From Dehalococcoidia bacterium (GTDB lineage Bacteria > Chloroflexota > Dehalococcoidia > JACPQF01): DNA of 8,931 nucleotides. The translations under genes and the position numbers were made by a program. Shown piece after piece: positions 1 to 6,010 of this stretch; position 1 is the first letter of the stretch, and every line of letters starts with the position of its first letter. Where the stretch lies: NCBI GenBank assembly GCA_030650265.1, contig JAUSEJ010000597.1, positions 1 to 8,931 on the forward strand, in the 5' to 3' direction. The notes under the pieces were generated by a model. It was given only the letters and a program-made list of their open reading frames with translations. It did not search any database and was not told the DNA's origin.

Positions 1-108
1 CACGAGTTGCATAACATCGCAGCCGCCGATCACCAAATGGCCCCCGGCATTGATCGAAGTATTCAGGGGAAAGATGGCCAACCTCGCCTGCACCTGTTCC
101 GAGGGCAT
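1..108 (-). CDS. lysA: Diaminopimelate decarboxylase, N-terminal fragment (runs off left edge)
   Basis: Reading the minus strand from the ATG at 108 gives 36 residues that continue past the window edge. The segment FPLNTSINAGGHLVIGGCD matches the N-terminal pattern of many bacterial LysA proteins, where a short leader is followed by 'G-H-L-x-I-G-G-C-D' before the PLP-binding barrel. LysA is a cytoplasmic PLP enzyme that decarboxylates meso-diaminopimelate to L-lysine, the last step of lysine synthesis. A GAGGAG ribosome site lies at 115-120 (minus strand), which supports this start. The catalytic lysine and the barrel lie outside the window, so the call rests on the N-terminal signature alone. 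It is downstream of the ferredoxin gene on the same strand, but a 136-bp gap with its own promoter suggests separate transcription. Confidence 0.72.
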   Translation of the reverse strand, partial: MPSEQVQARLAIFPLNTSINAGGHLVIGGCDVMQLV

Positions 109-141
109 CGCTCACTCCTCCGGTCTATCGTAGCTGGCCGA

Positions 142-171
142 ATTGTACCCTAGATGGGGTTAACAAGACAA
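142..171 (-). promoter_or_regulatory. Putative sigma-70-type promoter of lysA
   Basis: On the minus strand, TTGTCT (166-171) is separated by 18 bases from TACAAT (142-147). The -10 box matches TATAAT at five of six positions and the -35 matches TTGACA at four of six. It lies about 34 bases before the lysA ATG with the GAGGAG ribosome site in between, which is ordinary spacing. Seen by eye only, with no experimental support. Confidence 0.5.
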
Positions 172-244
172 GAAATGCCGCCGGTTCTCCAGTGTTATGC
201 CCGGACCGCCAAATACATCAACGATCTAATCATCGACGATCTGG

Positions 245-454
245 TTAGGGATGAAGCTGCGTCCCCTCATCGTCCAGCAAGATGATGGCGTCCTGCGGGC
301 AACTCTCCGCTGCTTCCCACAACAAATCATCGTCACCGCTGGAAGGGTCAAGCAATACTACTTTCTTCTCGTCATCAAGATCGAATACCGTGGGGGCGAT
401 GGCGACGCAGTTGCCAACGCCGGTGCAGAGATTGCGGTCTACTCTAACTTTCAT
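245..454 (-). CDS. Small single-cluster ferredoxin, probable [3Fe-4S] type
   Basis: The 69-residue acidic protein MKVRVDRNLCTGVGNC... carries cysteines at 10, 16 and 52, the last followed by Pro (C52-P53). In 4Fe-4S ferredoxins the first motif is CxxCxxC. Here the middle position (residue 13) is Val, leaving CX5C plus the distant CP. That is the pattern of the [3Fe-4S] ferredoxins of the P450-partner class (Fer4_13/Fer4_15-like). It should be a soluble cytoplasmic one-electron carrier. The start is supported by AGGAGA at 461-466 (minus strand) six bases before the ATG. No P450 or reductase lies beside it in this window. Its redox partner is unknown; the aldehyde oxidoreductase at 3924-5786 is a possible but unproven one, being on the opposite strand in another unit. 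Binding of a 4Fe-4S cluster with a non-cysteine ligand is the alternative. Confidence 0.88.
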   Translation of the reverse strand: MKVRVDRNLCTGVGNCVAIAPTVFDLDDEKKVVLLDPSSGDDDLLWEAAESCPQDAIILLDDEGTQLHP

Positions 455-489
455 GGGACTTCTCCTGCAATCGATTGTGTTCCGGCCTC

Positions 490-519
490 ATTTTGCCATC
501 CTTGAGGCAACCGGGTCAA
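490..519 (-). promoter_or_regulatory. Weak candidate promoter of the ferredoxin gene
   Basis: On the minus strand TTGACC (514-519) stands 18 bases from CAAAAT (490-495), about 35 bases upstream of the ferredoxin ATG and ahead of its AGGAGA ribosome site. The -35 matches at five of six positions but the -10 at only four. The placement is right, but the match is weak enough to be chance. Confidence 0.33.
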
Positions 520-575
520 GGACCAAAGGCCTGCCAGTCTCAAGTCCAACCTCTACCCATTGCTTTTGGCATGGC

Positions 576-603
576 TTGACAAGCGTCTGGTATTGACTAT
601 ACT
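576..603 (+). promoter_or_regulatory. Strong sigma-70-type promoter reading toward the GGDEF remnant and HD-GYP gene
   Basis: A perfect TTGACA at 576-581 is followed after 16 bases by TATACT (598-603, five of six matches). A second -10-like word, TATGAT, lies at 604-609. It points right, away from the ferredoxin gene. No intact gene begins close to it: the next real start codon is about 300 bases downstream, past a decayed diguanylate cyclase fragment. It either drives the HD-GYP gene with a long leader or is the old promoter of the lost gene. Confidence 0.6.
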
Positions 604-625
604 TATGATAGACTCATCGGTTTAA

Positions 626-796
626 GAGCTTTCCGGTGACAAGGCCAATCAGGCAGTTCCTTTGACCTCAGCCTTCCTTGCGCCAGCGGCGTTTCCGCAC
701 AATGGTTCAAGCGGCGACGTGCTTTTAGCCGCATCTGATGCCGCTCTGTATCGCGCCAAGGCCGATGGTCGCGACCGGGTGGTGGTCGCGGAATGA
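626..796 (+). pseudogene. Decayed 3' fragment of a GGDEF diguanylate cyclase gene
   Basis: One plus-strand frame ending at the TGA at 794-796 reads ...LLAASDAALYRAKADGRDR followed by VVVAE. This is the C-terminal signature of GGDEF domains (usually 'LL..AD.ALY.AK..GRNRV'), which make cyclic di-GMP from two GTP. Upstream in the same frame, VPLTSAFLAPAAFP resembles the preceding 'VTVSIGVA.FP' strand. The frame is closed by a TAA at 623-625, has no usable start, and lacks the GGDEF active-site loop and GTP-binding parts. In another frame, 604-636 reads YDRLIGLRAFR, loosely like the 'D.LTGLPNRRAF' start of GGDEF domains. That would fit a large internal deletion, but the match is weak. The fragment cannot encode an active cyclase. 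It lies just before an HD-GYP phosphodiesterase gene, the antagonist activity. Confidence 0.7.
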
Positions 797-911
797 GGGC
801 CCATGCGAACCCGTTGCCACTTTACGGTGAAGTGAACCCGCAAGATTATCGCAGCATTGGTTACGCCCGCACCTTGATGGCATCAGTATTTTGAGGGGAA
901 GATTGTTCCAC

Positions 912-2174
912 ATGATAAGGGAAACCCACGTTTCGCTTCTCGACATGGCCTTGTGTTTTTCCAACGCCTTGGACATGGTGAACCCCGCTCTGGTGAATCA
1001 CCACAAGAGAGTGGCCAGCATTGCCGTGAGCTGTGCCGAGGCTCTTCGGTTACCTTTGAAGGATCAATCCGACCTGATGATAGCTGGTCTGCTGCACGAT
1101 ATCGGCGCGATCGAAGTACAAGAAAGGCTTGATTTGCTTCGGTATGATGAGGGCACTGACGTTAACAGGCACGCCGAGATAGGATATCTCGTTCTGCGGC
1201 TTTTGCAACCTCTTTCCGATATCACCTCCCTCGTGCGGTATCACCATGTTCCCTGGCGGGCCGGCGCTGGCGCTCAGTCAACGTCGGGGCCGGTACCTAT
1301 GGGCAGCCACATTCTGCATTTAGCCGATCGGGTGGCGGTCCTGTTGGGTACCCAGACCAAAGTCCTTGGTCAAGCCAGAGAAGTTATGGCTCGAATCGTC
1401 GAAGGGTCCGGGGACACGTTCGTGCCAGAACAGGTGGAAGCACTCCATAGTGCGGCAACGAAGGAGTCCTTCTGGCTGGATGCCACATCCCCCTCGCTGG
1501 ATTCGCTCTTGTCGGCAAGACCGACGCTAGCGACTATGGTTTTGGACATGGAGGGCATCCTTCAGTTTTCCAGGCTCGTGAGCCACTTAATTGACTTCCG
1601 CAGCCCCTTTACTGCGTCTCACTCCAGCGGCGTGGCCACCAGCGCGGAGATGCTTGCCAGACTTGCCGGATTCTCTAGCCTGGAATGCCAAATGATGTTG
1701 GCCGCCGGCTACCTTCACGACCTTGGCAAGCTGTTGGTGCCCCAAGAGATTCTGGAGAAACCGGCCAAGCTAACCGAAGATGAGTTCAACGTCATCAGGT
1801 CACATACGTACCACACCTACCGCAATCTCGAGCCCTTGGGCGCCTTGGATACCATCAACACCTGGGCTGCCTTTCACCATGAACGCCTCGACGGACGGGG
1901 TTACCCCTTCAAGCTGAAAGGGGATGATATTCCCCTCGGTTCCCGCATCATGGCAGTAGCGGATACTTTTGCGGCCATTGCGGAAGACCGTCCCTATAGG
2001 AAAGGAATGACAGTCGAGAAAGCCATAGAAACACTCGATAAGATGGTCGTGACCGGCGCGCTCGATGCGAACGTCGTATCCCTCCTGAAACTCAATTACC
2101 ACGAAATGGACGCGGCCCGAGCAACCGCCCAGGAAGAGGCCACCAAGAAATTCCTGGAGTTTCGCAACCTATAG
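912..2174 (+). CDS. Tandem HD-domain protein with C-terminal HD-GYP c-di-GMP phosphodiesterase domain
   Basis: From the ATG at 912 the protein has 420 residues in two similar halves. The N-terminal HD domain keeps H30/H31, H62-D63, H87, H111-H112 and D139, the spacing of an HD-type metal site, but has no GYP motif. The C-terminal half has H237, H269-D270 followed by G-K273, H298, and H322-H323-E-x-x-D-G-x-G-Y-P332, then D351 in VADTFAAI. This is the HD-GYP signature of phosphodiesterases that hydrolyse cyclic di-GMP to GMP. No membrane segment, receiver or PAS domain is visible, so it is probably cytoplasmic, and its input signal is unknown. An in-frame TTG at 891 would add seven residues, but the AGGGGA at 894-899 would then lie inside the gene, where it serves better as ribosome site for 912 (12-base spacing, slightly long). 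A GGDEF remnant lies 115 bases upstream. Confidence 0.88.
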   Translation: MIRETHVSLLDMALCFSNALDMVNPALVNHHKRVASIAVSCAEALRLPLKDQSDLMIAGLLHDIGAIEVQERLDLLRYDEGTDVNRHAEIGYLVLRLLQPLSDITSLVRYHHVPWRAGAGAQSTSGPVPMGSHILHLADRVAVLLGTQTKVLGQAREVMARIVEGSGDTFVPEQVEALHSAATKESFWLDATSPSLDSLLSARPTLATMVLDMEGILQFSRLVSHLIDFRSPFTASHSSGVATSAEMLARLAGFSSLECQMMLAAGYLHDLGKLLVPQEILEKPAKLTEDEFNVIRSHTYHTYRNLEPLGALDTINTWAAFHHERLDGRGYPFKLKGDDIPLGSRIMAVADTFAAIAEDRPYRKGMTVEKAIETLDKMVVTGALDANVVSLLKLNYHEMDAARATAQEEATKKFLEFRNL

Positions 2175-2242
2175 GCCGCATGCACCACAGAGTCTATGGC
2201 CCCGTCGCCAAGACTCCTCGATCCGGTACTACGGCTTTGGGC

Positions 2243-2263
2243 GCGGCCCAGTTTAAGGGCCGC
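2243..2263 (+). terminator. GC-rich hairpin after the HD-GYP gene, possible terminator
   Basis: GCGGCCC (2243-2249) and GGGCCGC (2257-2263) are perfect inverted repeats around a 7-base A/T-rich loop (AGTTTAA). The hairpin lies 69 bases after the HD-GYP stop codon and 30 bases before the next promoter, as a transcription end would. There is no run of T directly after it; a T/C-rich stretch appears only at 2284-2293. A classical intrinsic terminator is therefore not established. Confidence 0.42.
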
Positions 2264-2292
2264 TCGGCTGTCTGTCAGCACGGCTTTCTTTC

Positions 2293-2321
2293 TTGACATC
2301 CGTCAACCGCTGTGCTAAGGT
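2293..2321 (+). promoter_or_regulatory. Strong promoter of the radical SAM / AOR operon
   Basis: A perfect TTGACA (2293-2298) is followed after 17 bases by TAAGGT (2316-2321). A TGTGC stretch directly before the -10 resembles an extended -10. Transcription would start near 2328, giving a leader of about 38 bases that contains the AGGAG (2355-2359) of the radical SAM gene. Because the promoter covers the upstream GTG at 2312, that GTG cannot be the start codon if the promoter is used. Confidence 0.68.
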
Positions 2322-2365
2322 TTGGAGAACCTGGCCGAAACGCCGTGCCTCGACAGGAGTCTCTC

Positions 2366-3874
2366 TTGAAAGTCCTTTTCGTCTATCCCGATTTCCATGT
2401 GAACAAACGCCCAAATGGCACTGTATCCTACGAACCGGCCGGCTGGTACAACGAGGGATTGGCCTCACTGTCCGCCGTTCTCAGAGCAAGGGGCCACGAA
2501 ACGGCGCTTTACCACCTGTTATTGCCGCCCACCAAGGCAGAATTTCAGGCCGAATTGCGCCGCCAGAATCCTGGCCTCGTTGCCTTTGCCCTCCGCAGCG
2601 AGGTGTTCCGTACCGGCGCCGGCGAGGCCGTCTGGGCCAAGGAACTTGGCTATACTACCATCGCCGGCAGCTACCATCCGACGCTCAACCCGGAGGAGAG
2701 CATCGCCTCGCCAGGGATCGACATCGTCTGTCTGGGCGAGGGCGAAGCGCCGCTGGCCGAGCTCTGCGACCGGCTCGATAGCGGTCGCGACTCCTACGAC
2801 ATCCCCAGTCTCTGGCTCAAACGGGGGGACGAAATAGTCCGCAATCCGGTCGGACCGGTGGTCGAGAACCTCGACGACCTGCCCATCCCTGACTTCTCCC
2901 TGTTCGACTTCGCCAAGCTAATGTCGTCCCAGACCTACACCGCTCTGGTGTCGTTTACGCGAGGCTGTCCCTACAACTGCACTTACTGTTGCAACCACGA
3001 GATCCATTCGATTTACCCCAACCGCAAGGCCTGGCTGCGAAGCAGAAGTCCCGGCAACGTCGTGGATTACATTCGTAAGTTGCGCCAGTTCTACCCCGAG
3101 GGGCGCTACCTGCGGGTCATGGACGACATATTTCACTGGCGGGAGGAGTGGCTCGCCGAATTCGTGCCCCTGTATCGGGCGGAGTTCGACATGCCTCTGG
3201 CGGTTAACCACAGGCCCAACCTGTTTAGCGAAAACATGGCCAGGCTCTTGCGAGAAGCGGGGTGTTACCAGGTCTACTTTGGCCTCGAATCGGGCAACGA
3301 GTTCATTCGCAAGCAGGTCCTCCACCGTCACATGACGAACGAGCAGATCAAAATAGCTTTTGCCAACGCCCGGAAGGCGGGAATGATAACCGCATCCTAT
3401 AACATGGTCGGTCTTCCCTACGAGAACATGGAAAGGGCGCTCGATACCATAAAACTCAACGCCCAAATCGGCGTCAATCGCATCCTTAATCCAATTTTCT
3501 GCCCCTATCCCAATACCGATCTTTACGACACGGCCGTCAAAGAGGGCTTCTGTTCGCCAAAGGTGGACTACGAGGACAACGTAGTGTGTACCATGCCCGA
3601 CTTCGGTGAGAAGGAGATAAACTTCGTCTGCGCCAACTTTAAGCTTTTTGTGAAGTTCTACAAAATTGCCTATCGTCTACCAGCTTTCCCCCGAAAGAAT
3701 CTGGAGAAACTAATCGATCGCCTGTTTCTCTCACCGCGCCTGCCTTACGAAGCACTGACCAGGTTGGCATACGCAAGGCAGGACCAGTCTTCCCGAATCA
3801 AGGACCTCTTGCGACGGCGTACGCCGGGTATCTTTATCTTTATCCGCGACCGTTTAGTCGGCAATCGCCTTTGA
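2366..3874 (+). CDS. B12-binding-domain radical SAM protein
   Basis: The 502-residue protein starts with a Rossmann-like cobalamin-binding segment (MKVLFVYPDF, GSYHPTLNPEE at 101-111, LGEGEAPL at 123-130). It continues into a radical SAM domain with the cluster motif C201-PYN-C205-TY-C208. Further typical segments are YFGLESG (304-310) and NMVGLPYEN (346-354). Such enzymes use a [4Fe-4S] cluster and S-adenosylmethionine to make a radical, often for cobalamin-dependent methylation or ring chemistry (BchE-like and class B methyltransferase-like families). The substrate cannot be read from sequence, and the last ~80 residues show no domain I recognise. The TTG at 2366 is preferred because AGGAG (2355-2359) lies six bases before it and the protein then begins directly at the first beta strand. 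An in-frame GTG at 2312 overlaps the promoter. The AOR gene follows after 49 bases, suggesting one operon. Confidence 0.9.
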   Translation: MKVLFVYPDFHVNKRPNGTVSYEPAGWYNEGLASLSAVLRARGHETALYHLLLPPTKAEFQAELRRQNPGLVAFALRSEVFRTGAGEAVWAKELGYTTIAGSYHPTLNPEESIASPGIDIVCLGEGEAPLAELCDRLDSGRDSYDIPSLWLKRGDEIVRNPVGPVVENLDDLPIPDFSLFDFAKLMSSQTYTALVSFTRGCPYNCTYCCNHEIHSIYPNRKAWLRSRSPGNVVDYIRKLRQFYPEGRYLRVMDDIFHWREEWLAEFVPLYRAEFDMPLAVNHRPNLFSENMARLLREAGCYQVYFGLESGNEFIRKQVLHRHMTNEQIKIAFANARKAGMITASYNMVGLPYENMERALDTIKLNAQIGVNRILNPIFCPYPNTDLYDTAVKEGFCSPKVDYEDNVVCTMPDFGEKEINFVCANFKLFVKFYKIAYRLPAFPRKNLEKLIDRLFLSPRLPYEALTRLAYARQDQSSRIKDLLRRRTPGIFIFIRDRLVGNRL

Positions 3875-3923
3875 TCTACCATAGCTAGGAAGTTTCAAGA
3901 GACCGAAATAGGGAGGAACGAAA

Positions 3924-5786
3924 ATGCCAGGAGGCTGTGTAGGCAAGATACTGTTCGTTGACCTGTCCAGGGGGCAGATCACCGTAGAGGCGCCCGACGA
4001 AAAGCTCTACTACGACTATCTTGGCGGCTACGGCATCGGGGCACGCATTATCTACAGCCGGGAGCAACCCGGGGTTGACCCCCTGGGGCCGGATGCTTAT
4101 CTTGGCTTCGCCGCCGGCGTATTGACCGGCACCGCCGCCATGTTTGGCAACCGCTACACTGTTATGGGCAAGTCACCTCTCACGGGAGGCTGGGGCGATG
4201 CCAACTCTGGTGGCGAGTTCGGGCCCTATCTCAAATTTGCCGGCTTCGACGCGGTCTTCTTCACCGGGACAGCCACCCGGCCGGTCTACCTGGCCGTTGA
4301 AGATGGCAAGGCCACCTTGCAAGACGCCTCCCAACTGTGGGGCAAAGACTGCACCGAGACAGAGGATATTCTCAAAGAGCAATACGGGAAGAAGGCCCAG
4401 ATCGCCTGCATCGGCCCGGCCGGGGAGATGAGATCCCTCATCTCCTGCATTATGAACAACAAGGGGAGGGCGGCCGGGCGCTCCGGTCTTGGTGCTGTTA
4501 TGGGGGCGAAGAAGCTAAAGGCGGTGGTCGTCACGGGCAACGCCCAAGTTCCGGTAGCCAGCAAAGAGAACGTGACCGCTCAATATCGCCGGCAATTAGC
4601 CCAGCTCAAAGGCCCCCTGGTGGATCGCAGTCGAAAATACGGCACCTGTGGCGGCCTGGCAGCCTCTGTCAGCCGAAGCAATGCCCCCACCAAGAACTGG
4701 GGCGGATCGGGAAGAATCGATTTTCCCGACGCCAGGCTGATTAGCGACGACAACGTCATCAAGTTTGAGGCCAGGAAATATGCCTGCTGGCGCTGCCCTC
4801 TTGCCTGCGGCGGCCACATGATAGCTGGCGAGGAGTACGATTACCCGGAGGGGGCCCACAAGCCCGAATACGAGACACTGGCGGCCTTCGGCTCCAACTG
4901 CCTGAACTACAACGTCCAATCCATCATCATGGCCAACGATATCTGCAACCGCTACGGTCTCGATACGATTTCGGTCGGATCGACCATCGCCTTTTGTATC
5001 GAGTGTTGCGAAAATGGGGTCATAACCAAAGAGGAGACCGACGGACTGGAGATGACCTGGGGGAATCACCGCGCCATTGTGGCCATGACCGAGAAGCTGG
5101 CCAAACGCGAGGGGCTCGGCGAGATGCTGGCCGATGGCGTCGCCGTGGCAGCCCGCAAGATCGGCCGGGGCACTGAGAGATTTGCCGTGCACGCCGGTGG
5201 GCAAGAGCCAGGCATGCACGACCCCAGGCTAAGACCCAGTCTCGCCACCGCCTATTTGATGGATCCAACTCCCGGACGCCACACAGCAGGCAGCGCACCG
5301 GAAGGAGATATGCACGGACCGGCGGCCCTGAACCTGCCGAAGCTCGACCCCTACGTCTATTCCGGCAAGGGGGAGTCGCACCGGAAGATGAGCGCCATCC
5401 GGCATGTAGTCAACTGCATCGGCATCTGCTCTTTCGGCTTCGTGCGCACCGAGTTCGAGAACGTGCCAGAGGCCATCAACGCCGTCATGGGCACCGCCTA
5501 CACGATCGACGACCTCGTCACCATCGGGGAGAGAATCGCCAACCTACGTCAGGCCTACACCGTCAGGGAGAGCGGCAGCACCCGGAAGAGGACCATCCAC
5601 GGACGCCTGACCGGCCATCCCGCCATGACCTACGGTCCTTCTCAGGGGATCACCATTGACCTTGAGACGCAGATAAACGACATGCTCGATGCCCAGGGCT
5701 GGGACCGGGAAAGCACCAAACCCGGCAAGGAGAAGCTGATGGCGCTCGGCCTCGACGACGTGGCCGAGGACCTCTGGTCAACCTAG
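3924..5786 (+). CDS. Aldehyde:ferredoxin oxidoreductase family tungstoenzyme
   Basis: This 620-residue protein has the usual length of the AOR family (about 600-650). The N-terminal beta domain (GGYGIGARI, MGKSPLTGGWGDANSGG at 81-97) and the AGRSGLGAVMGAKKLKAV block (184-201) are standard. The [4Fe-4S] ligands are C288-x2-C291-x3-C295 in CWRCPLAC, and probably C502 in CIGICSF. PEYET (314-318) and PGRHTAG (450-456) carry a Glu and a His that probably correspond to conserved residues near the metal site. Family enzymes hold a tungsten bis-pyranopterin and interconvert aldehydes and carboxylates using ferredoxin, in the cytoplasm of anaerobes. No signal peptide is seen. The ATG follows GGAGGA at 3912-3917. 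The true substrate may differ from simple aldehydes, since the family also includes acyl-CoA reductases of aromatic metabolism. The linked B12-radical SAM gene hints at a dedicated pathway. Confidence 0.95.
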   Translation: MPGGCVGKILFVDLSRGQITVEAPDEKLYYDYLGGYGIGARIIYSREQPGVDPLGPDAYLGFAAGVLTGTAAMFGNRYTVMGKSPLTGGWGDANSGGEFGPYLKFAGFDAVFFTGTATRPVYLAVEDGKATLQDASQLWGKDCTETEDILKEQYGKKAQIACIGPAGEMRSLISCIMNNKGRAAGRSGLGAVMGAKKLKAVVVTGNAQVPVASKENVTAQYRRQLAQLKGPLVDRSRKYGTCGGLAASVSRSNAPTKNWGGSGRIDFPDARLISDDNVIKFEARKYACWRCPLACGGHMIAGEEYDYPEGAHKPEYETLAAFGSNCLNYNVQSIIMANDICNRYGLDTISVGSTIAFCIECCENGVITKEETDGLEMTWGNHRAIVAMTEKLAKREGLGEMLADGVAVAARKIGRGTERFAVHAGGQEPGMHDPRLRPSLATAYLMDPTPGRHTAGSAPEGDMHGPAALNLPKLDPYVYSGKGESHRKMSAIRHVVNCIGICSFGFVRTEFENVPEAINAVMGTAYTIDDLVTIGERIANLRQAYTVRESGSTRKRTIHGRLTGHPAMTYGPSQGITIDLETQINDMLDAQGWDRESTKPGKEKLMALGLDDVAEDLWST

Positions 5787-5835
5787 AAAACCAAAACAAT
5801 CCGCATCAAGGCCAACCATTGTCCAGCTAAAGCCT

Positions 5836-5870
5836 CCACTCCTGAGCAGCTTTCTGGAGCAAGGAGTTGG
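5836..5870 (+). repeat. Imperfect inverted repeat after the AOR gene
   Basis: CCACTCCT (5836-5843) can pair with AGGAGTTGG (5862-5870) with one bulged T, around an 18-base loop that itself contains CAG/CTG. It lies 49 bases after the AOR stop. No T-run follows, so a terminator role is weak. It may be part of a structured control region with the repeats downstream. Confidence 0.35.
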
Positions 5871-5939
5871 ACCTTAATTCCGTGGCCAAAGTAGACCTAA
5901 TCGTCACTTAGGAACGGAGGCTTCAGCCGGAAACCCCCG

Positions 5940-5968
5940 TTGACAGAGCTGCGTGCTTCGTGTATTAT
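5940..5968 (+). promoter_or_regulatory. Strong promoter of the DUF2851 gene
   Basis: A perfect TTGACA (5940-5945) is separated by 17 bases from TATTAT (5963-5968, five of six matches), directly preceded by TG. Transcription would begin near 5975, giving a leader of about 36 bases that ends in GGAGG (6000-6004) and the GTG start at 6011. This is one of the best-matching promoters in the window. Confidence 0.72.
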
Positions 5969-5981
5969 TGAAGCAAGGAGA

Positions 5982-6000
5982 CGGCGTTTCGCCGGAAACG
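5982..6000 (+). promoter_or_regulatory. Two mutually exclusive leader hairpins before the DUF2851 start
   Basis: Within the short leader, CGGCG (5982-5986) pairs perfectly with CGCCG (5990-5994) around TTT. Alternatively CGTTTC (5985-5990) pairs perfectly with GAAACG (5995-6000) around GCCG. The two stems share bases and cannot form together. The second ends on the first G of the GGAGG ribosome site and would partly shield it. The arrangement could tune translation, but both stems are short and no ligand or sensing domain is visible. Confidence 0.45.
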
Positions 6001-6010
6001 GAGGCTTCAG

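Larger units (their letters stand above)
5913..6010 (+). repeat. Direct repeat pair AACGGAGGCTTCAG flanking the DUF2851 promoter
   Basis: The 14-base word AACGGAGGCTTCAG occurs at 5913-5926 and again at 5997-6010. The second copy forms the ribosome site directly before the GTG at 6011. The 8-base word CCGGAAAC follows the first copy (5927-5934) and precedes and overlaps the second (5992-5999), so the two blocks look like rearranged pieces of one unit. The inverse word AAGCCTCC lies at 5830-5837. AGCAAGGAG is also repeated, at 5858-5866 and 5972-5980. The promoter sits between the two long copies. These could be remnants of a local duplication or binding sites for a regulator. Confidence 0.7.

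Noticed and set aside
216..241. Near-perfect direct repeat CATCAACGATC / CATCGACGATC after the ferredoxin gene
   Set aside because: Only two short copies are present, with no array structure, stem or T-run, so it is not a CRISPR or terminator and may be chance.
649..843. Minus-strand open frame opposite the GGDEF remnant
   Set aside because: It is antisense to a clear GGDEF C-terminal signature, has no recognisable motif and is explained as a shadow.
2312..2365. Upstream GTG start for the radical SAM protein
   Set aside because: The GTG overlaps the -10 region of the promoter and has no ribosome site. The TTG at 2366 has AGGAG at six-base spacing and begins the domain properly.
2918..3466. 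A 182-residue open frame on the minus strand
   Set aside because: It is antisense to the radical SAM gene across its cluster motif, with no domain I recognise.
4596..5219. A 207-residue open frame on the minus strand
   Set aside because: It lies wholly inside the AOR gene, shows no motif I recognise and is a frame shadow of GC-rich coding DNA.
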